A stretch of DNA of 35,467 nt, from the NCBI GenBank assembly GCA_041677345.1, contig JBAYQE010000020.1, forward strand, positions 1-35,467, written 5' to 3'. The stretch comes from JALOAT01 sp041677345. Its GTDB lineage: Bacteria > Pseudomonadota > Gammaproteobacteria > Thiohalomonadales > Thiohalomonadaceae. Under the pieces are notes generated by a model. It did no database searches. It had not been told where the DNA came from and worked only from the letters and a program-made list of their open reading frames with translations. Both the position numbers and the translations under genes were made by a program. Shown here one piece after another: positions 15,220 through 24,300 of the stretch. How positions within the stretch are numbered: the first letter of the stretch is position 1; every line of letters starts with the position of its first letter.

Positions 15220-18200
15220 ATGAGCCTGCCTCCCTATACCACCGAAGACGTGGAACGCTGGCTCGGTACGCGTCAAGTCAGCAAGGGCGCGGCGTATGCG
15301 GCCGCTGTGGACAAACTTGCCGTGCAGGCGCAGCGGCTCACGGCACAGGTGCAGGGCACGGCCGGTGAGCCCTATCGCGTCACCATCACGTTCTACGCCG
15401 GGCGACGCGGGCCCGCCACGGGCGTGCATGCGCGCTGCACTTGCCCGGTGGGCTGGAATTGCAAGCATGCCGCCGCCGTGCTGCTGGCGGCGCTGCGCAC
15501 GCGCTCATCACCCGAGACGGTCAATCCCGCTGTGCTGTCCTGGCTCGAGGACTTCCAGGCGGCACAGCGCCCCGCACCGGCACGGAAAAAGGCACCGAGC
15601 CGTACGCAGGTGCTCCTTTACCTGCTGGCACCGCCCGGCTTCCACGGTGCACCCTGGCGCGTCAGCTTCCTCAAGGGCTATCGCACCCGCGAAGGCGATA
15701 TCACCCAGCCGCTGGAGCACTGGGACAACGTGGAACGTGCACTGCTGCAGCCGCCGCGTTTCGTCGACGAGGATGACCACGCCATCCTGCGCATGCTCTG
15801 GATGCATCGCGACCCCCAGCATGTCTACGGTGCCTACCCGCTGGACGGGCCGCACAGCACAGAACTGATGCCGCGCCTGCTGGCGTCGGGGCGGCTCATG
15901 TACGGTGATGAAGAAGAAGGTCGTTTGTTCCCGCTCGTTGCGGGAGAGGAGCGCAGTGGTACCGTCACCTGGCGCCAGGACCCGCTGGGTCGCCTGGTGC
16001 CGGACGTGGAGGTCCTGCCGCCCGCCGCAGCCGTGATCCCGGCGGGGGGTCTGTGGTATCTGGACCCGGGCACACGCACCGCCGGGCCCGTGCACACCTC
16101 GGTACCGGCCGCGCAGGTGACCCGGCTGCTCGCCATTCCACCGCTGGAAACCCCCGACCTGCCCGTGGTCGCCACGGCCTTGGCGGAACTGGCACCGCAG
16201 TTGCCTACACCGGTAGCACCCACGCTGCGAGTCATCGATGAGGACCCGGTGCCGGTGCTGGAACTGGGTACCGCCGAGCCCGGGTACGTACGCAACTATC
16301 GTGACTATCCGCCCCACGAAGCCACTTTCGATTACGCGCGTCCGGCGTTCCGTTATGCCGAGGTCCTGGTAGCCGCGGATGATCCCGCCGAATTCGTCAC
16401 CGACGCACAGGGCGAGACGGTGCGCGTCCTGCGTCGTCCCAAGGATGAAAACCGCTGGCTCAAGACGTTACAGGGCCACGGCCTCTCCAAAGTGCCGCTG
16501 CACGCGCTGTTCAGCCACCATCGCCCTTCCGGTCTGCTCTTCGGCCTGGCAAGCCCCGATGCCTGGTCGGCGTTCATGGAAGAGCATGTACCGCAGTTGC
16601 GTGCCACCGGCTGGCAGGTACAGCATCCGCCCGACTTCCGTCATCACTTCCTGCACGTGGACGCGTGGGAGGCCGAGGTTTCACAGGAGGACGGCTGGTT
16701 CAATCTGGATATGGGCATCGTGGTGGAGGGCCGGCGTCTGCCCTTGCCACCGCTCCTCTCCAATCTCCTGCAGCGTGATCCGCGTTGGCTGGATGCCGCC
16801 ACCGTGGACTGCTTTGACGACGCTGCGCCCGTGCCTCTGCTGGCACCGGAGGGCGCGCGTTTTACGGTGCCCGCCGCCCGCCTCAAGCCGCTTGTGCGCA
16901 CACTCATCGATCTGTTCGACGGCCCCACGGGCGACACGCTGCGGTTGTCGCGCCTCGATGCGCCGCGGATTGCGGAACTGGTGCATATGCCTGATTGGCA
17001 ATTCAAGGGTGCCGGTGACGTGGAACGCCTGGCCGAACGTCTGCAACAGGCCGGCGGCGTGCAGGAGGTCCCAACACCCGAAGGCTTCACGCTGGTGCTG
17101 CGCCCCTACCAGCGCGAAGGCCTCGCGTGGCTGCAGTTCCTGCGCGAGCAGCAACTGGCCGGCGTGCTCGCCGATGACATGGGTCTCGGTAAGACGGCCC
17201 AGGCACTGGCACACCTGCTCACGGAGAAAAACGCCGGTCGCCTCGATCGACCGGCGCTGGTGGTACTGCCCACGTCGCTGCTGTTCAACTGGCGCCGCGA
17301 AGCGGCACGCTGCGCACCTGCGCTGCGGGTGTTGTCCCTGCACGGCCCCGCACGCAAGGAGCAATATCCCCGCATACCACAGCACGACGTGGTGCTCACC
17401 ACCTACCCGCTGCTCTGGCGCGATGCCGATCAACTGTTGGCGTTCGATTACCACATCGTGGTGCTGGATGAGGCCCAGACGGTAAAAAATGCAGCCAGCA
17501 GGGCAGCGCAGACCGTGCGCAAACTGCGCACGCGCCACCGCCTGTGCATCACCGGCACGCCACTGGAGAATCACCTTGGTGAACTGTGGGCGCAGTTCGA
17601 TTTCCTGCTACCGGGTTTCCTTGGCGACAGCAAGGGCTTCACGCGCCGTTTCCGCACGCCCATCGAGAAACATGGCGACAATCTGCGGCGCGAACTGCTC
17701 ACACGTCGCGTCAAGCCCTTCCTTCTGCGCCGCCGCAAAGAGGACGTGGCAACGGAACTCCCACCCAAGAACATCATCGTGCGTAGCGTGGAACTGGAGG
17801 GTGGCCAGCGCGACCTCTACGAAACCGTGCGCAGCGCCATGGACGAAAAGGTGCGAGAGGCGGTGGCCGCACACGGTTTCGCGCGCAGTCAGATCGTGAT
17901 TCTCGACGCCCTGTTGAAACTGCGCCAGGTCTGCTGCGACCCACGGCTCGTGAAAATGACGGCTGCGGCCCGGGTGAAAGAGCGGGCAAAGCTCGACCTG
18001 CTCATGGAAATGGTGCCCGAACTGGTGGATGAAGGCCGGCGTATCCTGGTTTTCTCGCAGTTCACCACCATGCTCGACCTCATCGGCGCTGCACTCGATG
18101 GCCACGACGTTCCCTATGTGACGCTCACCGGGCAGACACGCCGGCGCGACAAGGTCATCGATCAATTCCAGAATGGCCAAGTGCCGGTCTTCCTCATCAG

Positions 18201-18495
18201 CCTCAAGGCGGGCGGCGTGGGCCTCAACCTCACCGCCGCCGATACCGTGATCCATTACGACCCATGGTGGAATCCTGCAGTGGAAAACCAGGCCACCGAC
18301 CGTGCCCACCGCATCGGCCAGACACGCAACGTATTCGTATACAAACTGGTCGTGGCCGGCAGCATCGAGGAGAAGATCCTCGCGCTGCAGGAAAGGAAAG
18401 CCGAACTTGCCGCCGGTATTCTCTCCGATGATGCCGCCGCCCTGTCCAAGTTCAGTGAAGCCGACATCGCAGGCCTGCTGGCGCCGTTGCCTTAG
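15220..18495 (+). CDS. SWIM zinc-finger SNF2-family helicase/ATPase
   Basis: A 1091-residue protein. A SWIM zinc-binding motif (CTCPVGWNCKH, near residues 72-84) lies in the N-terminal region. A long middle region (about 120-620) without a recognised motif follows. The SNF2 ATPase core then has motif I DDMGLGKTAQ near 650, motif II LDEAQTVKN (DEAQ) near 748, motif III CITGTPLENHLGELW, and the C-terminal lobe ending DPWWNPAVENQATDRAHRIG near 1030. SNF2 proteins translocate on double-stranded DNA without strand separation; bacterial SWIM-SNF2 proteins resemble RapA or HepA, but their targets are mostly unknown. The ATG at 15220 has no obvious ribosome binding site; a TTG at 15124 would add 32 residues of unlikely composition. 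It stands alone between the Tim44-like gene and cydAB. Confidence 0.92.
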   Translation: MSLPPYTTEDVERWLGTRQVSKGAAYAAAVDKLAVQAQRLTAQVQGTAGEPYRVTITFYAGRRGPATGVHARCTCPVGWNCKHAAAVLLAALRTRSSPETVNPAVLSWLEDFQAAQRPAPARKKAPSRTQVLLYLLAPPGFHGAPWRVSFLKGYRTREGDITQPLEHWDNVERALLQPPRFVDEDDHAILRMLWMHRDPQHVYGAYPLDGPHSTELMPRLLASGRLMYGDEEEGRLFPLVAGEERSGTVTWRQDPLGRLVPDVEVLPPAAAVIPAGGLWYLDPGTRTAGPVHTSVPAAQVTRLLAIPPLETPDLPVVATALAELAPQLPTPVAPTLRVIDEDPVPVLELGTAEPGYVRNYRDYPPHEATFDYARPAFRYAEVLVAADDPAEFVTDAQGETVRVLRRPKDENRWLKTLQGHGLSKVPLHALFSHHRPSGLLFGLASPDAWSAFMEEHVPQLRATGWQVQHPPDFRHHFLHVDAWEAEVSQEDGWFNLDMGIVVEGRRLPLPPLLSNLLQRDPRWLDAATVDCFDDAAPVPLLAPEGARFTVPAARLKPLVRTLIDLFDGPTGDTLRLSRLDAPRIAELVHMPDWQFKGAGDVERLAERLQQAGGVQEVPTPEGFTLVLRPYQREGLAWLQFLREQQLAGVLADDMGLGKTAQALAHLLTEKNAGRLDRPALVVLPTSLLFNWRREAARCAPALRVLSLHGPARKEQYPRIPQHDVVLTTYPLLWRDADQLLAFDYHIVVLDEAQTVKNAASRAAQTVRKLRTRHRLCITGTPLENHLGELWAQFDFLLPGFLGDSKGFTRRFRTPIEKHGDNLRRELLTRRVKPFLLRRRKEDVATELPPKNIIVRSVELEGGQRDLYETVRSAMDEKVREAVAAHGFARSQIVILDALLKLRQVCCDPRLVKMTAAARVKERAKLDLLMEMVPELVDEGRRILVFSQFTTMLDLIGAALDGHDVPYVTLTGQTRRRDKVIDQFQNGQVPVFLISLKAGGVGLNLTAADTVIHYDPWWNPAVENQATDRAHRIGQTRNVFVYKLVVAGSIEEKILALQERKAELAAGILSDDAAALSKFSEADIAGLLAPLP

Positions 18496-18553
18496 GGACC
18501 CTCGCCTACCCCTATCACACCAACGGGCACATCACCCTGAGGTCGCGCCTACC

Positions 18554-18632
18554 CGTAGGTCACGTTGGCGCGCAGCGGCTGCGTAGCAGACGCGGGCGAA
18601 GATGTCACGTAGCTTTCGCAACGTGGCCTACG
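18554..18632. repeat. REP-like palindromic repeat, copy 1
   Basis: The end arms CGTAGGTCACGTTG (18554-18567) and CAACGTGGCCTACG (18619-18632) pair at 13 of 14 positions. The reverse complement of this 79-bp unit aligns with the element at 35351-35426, sharing a CACGTTGCGAA-(A)-GCTACGTGACAT core. It lies between the helicase stop codon and the cydA promoter. Such intergenic palindromes are typical of REP/BIME sequences. Confidence 0.75.
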
Positions 18633-18649
18633 GCACCGGGCAACCCGGT

Positions 18650-18677
18650 TTGACGGGCCGGCACCCGTTCATATACT
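18650..18677 (+). promoter_or_regulatory. Sigma70-type promoter for cydAB
   Basis: TTGACG (18650-18655) and TATACT (18672-18677) are separated by 16 bp, a close match to the sigma70 consensus. Transcription would start near 18684, about 38 nt before cydA. No FNR-type palindrome is visible nearby. Confidence 0.65.
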
Positions 18678-18721
18678 CGGGGAGCGGTACCTTCCCGCGG
18701 CCATGGACGTGATGCCCGGCA

Positions 18722-20110
18722 ATGGAACTCGACCCGCTGCTGCTGTCACGCATTCAATTCGGGTTCGTCGTCTCGTTCCATATCCTGTTTCCTGCCTTCA
18801 CCATCGGCCTCGCGTCCTTCATCGTAGTCCTCGAGGCCCTGTGGCTCCGGCGCGGGAGCGAGCTGTATTTCCGCCTGGCGCAGTTCTGGACCCGCTTGTT
18901 CGCGGTCTCGTTCGCCATGGGCGTGGTGTCGGGCATTGTCATGTCCTATCAGTTCGGCACCAATTGGAGCCGGTTCTCTCACGCCACGGCCAATATCATC
19001 GGGCCCTTGCTGGGCTACGAGGTACTCACCGCATTTTTCCTGGAAGCGACCTTCCTGGGCGTCATGCTGTTCGGACGCGATCGCGTGTCACCCGGCTTCC
19101 ATTTCTTCTCTGCCCTGATGGTCGCCATCGGCACGCTCATCTCCGCCTTCTGGATCCTCGCGGCGAACAGCTGGATGCAGACACCGTCGGGCTATGAATT
19201 GCGTAACGACATCTTCCACCCGGCGGGCTGGTTGTCGATCATCTTCAACCCGTCATTTCCCTACCGCCTTGCCCACATGGTGGCTGCTGCGTTCCTCACC
19301 ACGGCCTTTGTGGTAATCGGCATCAGTGCGTGGTTTCTGCGCCAAGGGAGATACCGGGAGGAATCCGGCATCACGCTACGGCTCGGTCTCGGCCTGGCCG
19401 CGCTGCTCGCACCGGCCCAGCTCGTCATCGGCGATCTGCACGGCCTCAACACCTTCGAGCACCAACCCGCCAAGATCGCCGCCATGGAAGGTCATTGGGA
19501 AGACCAGCGCGGGGCGCCGCTGCTGCTGTTCGCGCTGCCGGATGAAGCGGCGGAACGCAATCGCTGGGCAGTGGCAATCCCGCTGCTCGGCAGTCTCATT
19601 CTTACCCATGATGCGCAAGGCGAGGTCCCCGGACTGAAGCGTTTCGCAGCGGAGGATCGTCCACCGGTGGCGCCGGTGTTCTGGTCATTCCGCATCATGG
19701 TGGCCATGGGTGCATGGATGATCTTCCTGGCCTGGCGCGGCCAGTGGCTACGCTGGCGTGGCCGGCTGGAAACCAGCCCCGGCTACCTGCGCCTGTGCAC
19801 GTGGTCAATCCCGGTGGGATTCGTCGCGCTCATCGCCGGCTGGCTGACTACCGAGATCGGCCGTCAGCCCTGGACCGTGTACGGCCTGCTGCGCACTGCC
19901 GATTCGGTGTCACCGGTAGCGGGTGTGAGCGTGCTGATCTCGCTGCTCGCTTTCATCGTTGCCTACGCCATCATCTTCGGCTTCGGCACGTATTACCTGG
20001 GCAAGATCGTCCGTGCCGGACTGAAACCCTTCACGCCCACGGGTGAGCCGCATACGGCGATGAGGCCGATCTCGGGTGCGGACCAGCTCATCGGCCGTGC
20101 GGAGGATTGA
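18722..20110 (+). CDS. cydA: Cytochrome bd-type quinol oxidase subunit I (CIO type)
   Basis: A 462-residue inner-membrane protein with about nine transmembrane segments. With subunit II it oxidises quinol and reduces oxygen to water. The haem ligand His20 sits in VVSFHILFPAF. The acidic pair equivalent to E. coli Glu99 and Glu107 is in GYEVLTAFFLEATF. The quinol-binding GDLHGLNTFEHQPAKIAAME and GRQPWTVYG motifs are present. The Q-loop is short, as in cyanide-insensitive oxidases, which explains the length below E. coli CydA (522). The ATG at 18722 has a weak ribosome binding site but fits the family N-terminus. Subunit II begins 3 bp after the stop codon. CIO-type enzymes favour haem b over d and respire at low oxygen or in the presence of inhibitors; spectra cannot be predicted here. 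Confidence 0.95.
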   Translation: MELDPLLLSRIQFGFVVSFHILFPAFTIGLASFIVVLEALWLRRGSELYFRLAQFWTRLFAVSFAMGVVSGIVMSYQFGTNWSRFSHATANIIGPLLGYEVLTAFFLEATFLGVMLFGRDRVSPGFHFFSALMVAIGTLISAFWILAANSWMQTPSGYELRNDIFHPAGWLSIIFNPSFPYRLAHMVAAAFLTTAFVVIGISAWFLRQGRYREESGITLRLGLGLAALLAPAQLVIGDLHGLNTFEHQPAKIAAMEGHWEDQRGAPLLLFALPDEAAERNRWAVAIPLLGSLILTHDAQGEVPGLKRFAAEDRPPVAPVFWSFRIMVAMGAWMIFLAWRGQWLRWRGRLETSPGYLRLCTWSIPVGFVALIAGWLTTEIGRQPWTVYGLLRTADSVSPVAGVSVLISLLAFIVAYAIIFGFGTYYLGKIVRAGLKPFTPTGEPHTAMRPISGADQLIGRAED

Positions 20111-20113
20111 GCA

Positions 20114-21118
20114 ATGGAATGGTGGTTGCCGCTCATCTGGTTCGGCGTCATTGCCTTCGCGGTGTTTATGTACGTACTACTCGACGGCTTCGATCTGGGC
20201 ATCGGCATCCTGTTCCCCTTCGCACCTTCCGAACAGGACCGCGATGTCATGATGAATTCCGTGGCGCCGGTGTGGGATGGTAACGAGACGTGGCTGGTGC
20301 TCGGCGGTGGCGGCCTGTTCATCGCGTTTCCCGTCGCCTACGCGGCAGCATTCCCTGCGCTCTACCTGCCGCTGCTGCTCATGCTCATTGCACTCATTTT
20401 CCGCGGCGTGGCGTTCGAGTTCCGCTTCCGTGCCGAAAGCAGCCGGCGCTTCTGGAACGCAGGGTTTTTCGCAGGTTCACTTTTTGCCACCTTCGCGCAG
20501 GGACTGATCCTCGGCAATTTCGTCGCCGGCATTCCGCTGGACGGCATCAGCTTCGCGGGCGGTGCCTTGGACTGGCTCACACCCTTCAGCCTGTTCACCG
20601 CCGTGGCGCTGGTCATCGGCTACGCCCTCCTGGGCGCCACCTGGCTGATCCTCAAGACCGAGGGAAGCTTGCAGGCCTGGGCCTCTCGCTGGGTGCACCC
20701 GCTCACCCTGGGCATGATCGCCGCCATCGTCGGCGTGAGTCTGTGGACGCCGCTGTTGAACGCGGCCATCACCGAACGCTGGTTCAGCTGGCCCAACCTC
20801 CTGTGGTTGTCACCGGTGCCGGTCCTTACCGCACTGTTTTCCGCCTGGCTGTGGCGGGCAACGTCACGTGGGGCTGAACGGTTGCCATTCTTGCTCACCT
20901 TGGGGTTGTTCCTGCTGTGCTTCATTGGCCTGGCCATCAGCCTGTGGCCCAACATCCTGCCGCCGGGACTCAGCATCTGGCAGGCGGCCTCTTCGCCGCA
21001 GACCCAGTTGTTCATGCTGATCGGCGTGCTCGCCCTCATGCCGCTCGTGCTCGGCTACACCGCCTACTCATACTATGTGTTCAGGGGCAAGGTACGCCCT
21101 GGCGGGGGCTATGCCTAA
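20114..21118 (+). CDS. cydB: Cytochrome bd-type quinol oxidase subunit II
   Basis: A 334-residue membrane protein that begins 3 bp after cydA, so translation is coupled. The N-terminal WFGVIAFAVFMYVLLDGFDL is the CydB hallmark, followed by the PVWDGNETWLVLGGGGLFIA loop and FRGVAFEFRFR. About eight to nine transmembrane helices are visible, ending in a basic tail (FRGKVRPGGGYA). CydB stabilises the haem-containing subunit and has no quinol site of its own. I find no short CydX- or CydS-like reading frame in the 215 bp downstream, so the third small subunit is either absent or encoded elsewhere. No terminator with a T-run follows. Confidence 0.95.
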   Translation: MEWWLPLIWFGVIAFAVFMYVLLDGFDLGIGILFPFAPSEQDRDVMMNSVAPVWDGNETWLVLGGGGLFIAFPVAYAAAFPALYLPLLLMLIALIFRGVAFEFRFRAESSRRFWNAGFFAGSLFATFAQGLILGNFVAGIPLDGISFAGGALDWLTPFSLFTAVALVIGYALLGATWLILKTEGSLQAWASRWVHPLTLGMIAAIVGVSLWTPLLNAAITERWFSWPNLLWLSPVPVLTALFSAWLWRATSRGAERLPFLLTLGLFLLCFIGLAISLWPNILPPGLSIWQAASSPQTQLFMLIGVLALMPLVLGYTAYSYYVFRGKVRPGGGYA

Positions 21119-21333
21119 GCGAGCACCGCTGCCGGCGGGTCCCCCGTCGCCGCACCGCGGGGCGCAGACCACCGCACCATGGGCCCCCGCCACAGGCATC
21201 AACGGCAGCCATGGAGCCCAAGATCGGCGCACTGGCCAGCAATAGGAACAGATACTTAGCTGGACTTGTTATCTCCGCTGGGCTTTCTTTATAAACAAAC
21301 TGATGCATTCCTTGCGTGCGGAGGGCAGCACTC

Positions 21334-24300
21334 ATGCCGAGGTGGTTTCGCAGGCAGCAGGACTCGACGGCCGCACCGCCCGCTGCCGGTTCCCGCCTGC
21401 GCCTCGCGCTCATCATCGGCCTCATCGCCCTGGTACCCATTGCCGGCTATTACTGGTTCGCCCTCAGCAAGAATGCCATCGAGGAGCGGCAACGCATTCA
21501 GTTGCAGGCCATCGCTTCCGACAAGGCGCGCGAGGTTTCCAATTGGCGTTCGGCGCGCATCAATGACACCACGCGCATGGCCAACGCCATCGAGGCGTTG
21601 CTCGCCGGAGAGCCCTCGAGCGTGCGCGATCCCCCCTCCACCATCACCGGTCTGCTACGCAACGCGGTCGGCAGTCCCCGCTTCATCGGCGCCTATCTCA
21701 CGGATGCCGACGGTACGTTCCGTGCTACTGCCGGCGTCACCCCCGCACCTCGCCTGCCGCTGGTGCAGCATGTCCTCGAGGCACGGGAACCGGCCATTGC
21801 CTTCGGTCGATCCGATATGGTCTGGTTCGACGTGGCTGCACCGCTGGAAACCGAATCGGGGCGGCTACTCGGCACCGTGGTGCTGCGCATCGATCCGCAC
21901 CTGGAACTGTACCCGGCACTGCTGAGCCGACCGCTGGTCAGCGAAACGGCGGAGGTGATGCTGGTGCAGCGGGTCGCAACCGACGTGCTGTTCCTCAGCC
22001 CGTTGCGGTTCCGCGAGACGGGCGAAGGTACCACCTTCCCCCTGGCGGCCCCCCAACTGGCCGCCGTCCTCGCGGCCACAGGCACACAGGGGTTTGCGTC
22101 CGCAGTGGATTACCGCAACGTGGCGGTTACCGCTTCGCTGTATCCCATCGAAGGCAGCAGTTGGGCCATCGTGGCGAAAATAGACCACGACGAAGAACTG
22201 GCTCCGGTACGTGAACTCGCACTGCGCAGTGCCCTGGCGAGCCTGCTGCTGGTGCTCCTCGCCGTACTGATCACCACATTGTGGTGGCGCCATCACCAGC
22301 TTGCCCACCGCCTGCAGGTGGCCGAACTCGCGCGCGAGCGCCTGGCGCTGGAACGACACTACGACTACCTGGCCAAATACGCCAACGACATCATACTGCT
22401 GGCCGATCCGGATGGCCGCCTCATCGAGGCCAACGACCGCGCGGTAGAGGCATACGGTTATCCTCGTGAGCACCTGCTCGGTATGCGCTGGGGCGATCTC
22501 ACGGAGCCAGGCACCCTGCCCGAATTCACCACACACTGGGACCAGGTGGTCGAACAGGATGCGATGATCTTCGAGATCCGCCAGCGCCGCGCGGATGGGC
22601 GGACCTTTCCTGCCGAGGTCAGTGCACGCATCATCGAGGTGGGCCAGAAGAGTTTTTACCAGGCCATTGTGCGCGACATCAGCGAACGCAAACTCGCCGA
22701 GGCCAAGATCACGCGGCTCACTCAGCTCTACGCAGTCATGAGCCACACCAACGCCGCCATCATCCGCACCGGCAGCCGCGAACGCTTGTTGTTCGACATC
22801 TGTCACATCGCAGTTTCAGAGGGCCCGTTCGGCGCCGCCTGGATCGCGGACGTGGACCGTGAGCACAATCTGCTGCGCCGCGTGGTCAGTTGTGGGGAGC
22901 GGTCCGGACCGGCCGAGCTGCATCTGCCACTCGACACGAGCGACCCCATCGGCGCCGCACTCGATCACGCCCTGTCCGAGGACTCGGTAAGCATTGCCGA
23001 CGCCGTACCCGACGACATCGCGGCACGCTGGAACGGTGTCCGTTCCCTGGCCGTGCTCCCGCTGCGCTGCGAGACCCAGGTCATCAGCCTGCTGGCGGTA
23101 GGCGCCGGCGAACCCGGCTTTCTGGATCCCCAGTTACACCGCCTGCTCGAAGAAATGGCGCGGGATATCTCGTTCGCGCTCACCCACATCGAAGGCGAAT
23201 CCAAGCGGCGGCAGGCGGAAGCCTCCCTGCGCGACACGGAGCGGCGTTACCGCCAGTTGTTCGATCAGACCAGCAGCGGCGTGGTGGTGTACGAACCACG
23301 CAATGGCGGCGAGGATTTCGTCATCCGCGACATCAACCCCACCGTCGAACGGGTGGAACACGTGCGCAAGGAAGACGTCATCGGCAAGAGTGTCCTGGAG
23401 GTCTTTCCGGGCATACGCGCATTCGGCCTGTTCGACGTGCTGCAACGGGTCTCCCGTACCGGCCAGGGCGAGCATCACCCGCCATCCTATTACGAGGACG
23501 CAGAACGCACGGGATGGCGTGAGAACGAGGTGTACGCCCTGCCCTCGGGCGAAGTGGTCTCCGTCTACGACGACGTGACGGAGAAGGTGGAATCCGAACG
23601 CGCATTGCGCGCGAACGAACGACGGCTGGCATTGGCCATCGAAGGCAGCAGCGACGGCTTCTGGGACTGGTCGGTGCCCAACGCGCATGTCTATTTCAGT
23701 GATCGCTACGCCGGTATTCTCGGCTTCCAGCGCGAGGAACTGGAACCAACCCCCCACGCCTGGGAGCGGCTCATCCACCCCGACGACTATCCGGCCACCC
23801 TGGATGCCATCGCCGCCCATGAACGCAACCAGACACCCCGCTTCGAGGTGGAACACCGCATGCTCACCAAAATGGGTGAATGGCGCTGGATACTCGCCCG
23901 CGGCAAGGTCGTGGAACGCGATGCCGACGGAAATCCCGTCAGACTGGCCGGTGCCATCACCGACATCACGGAACGGCGTGCGGCCGAGGAACAACGCCGC
24001 TTGTGGGCGAAAGTGTTCGAGAACAGTCAGGATTCAATCATCATCACCGACGGCAACCGTGCAGTGATCGCGGTCAATCCTGCGTTCGTCACAACCGTCG
24101 GTTACACATTGCAGGACCTGCATGGCAGGCCGCCGGGCTTCCTGGATTCCGCCGCGGTGTCGTTCGATGCCCCTGCTTTCTGGGACACCGTGGCACAGCG
24201 CGGCACCTGGGAGGGTGAAGCCACAGGACGCCGCAAGAGCGGTGCCGAGTTCCCGATCTGGATGTCCATCATCGCGGTCAGGAGCGCCACCGGCACGGTG

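Noticed and set aside
21119..21333. Search for a CydX/CydS-like small subunit gene after cydB.
   Set aside because: No short frame with a ribosome binding site and one hydrophobic helix was found.
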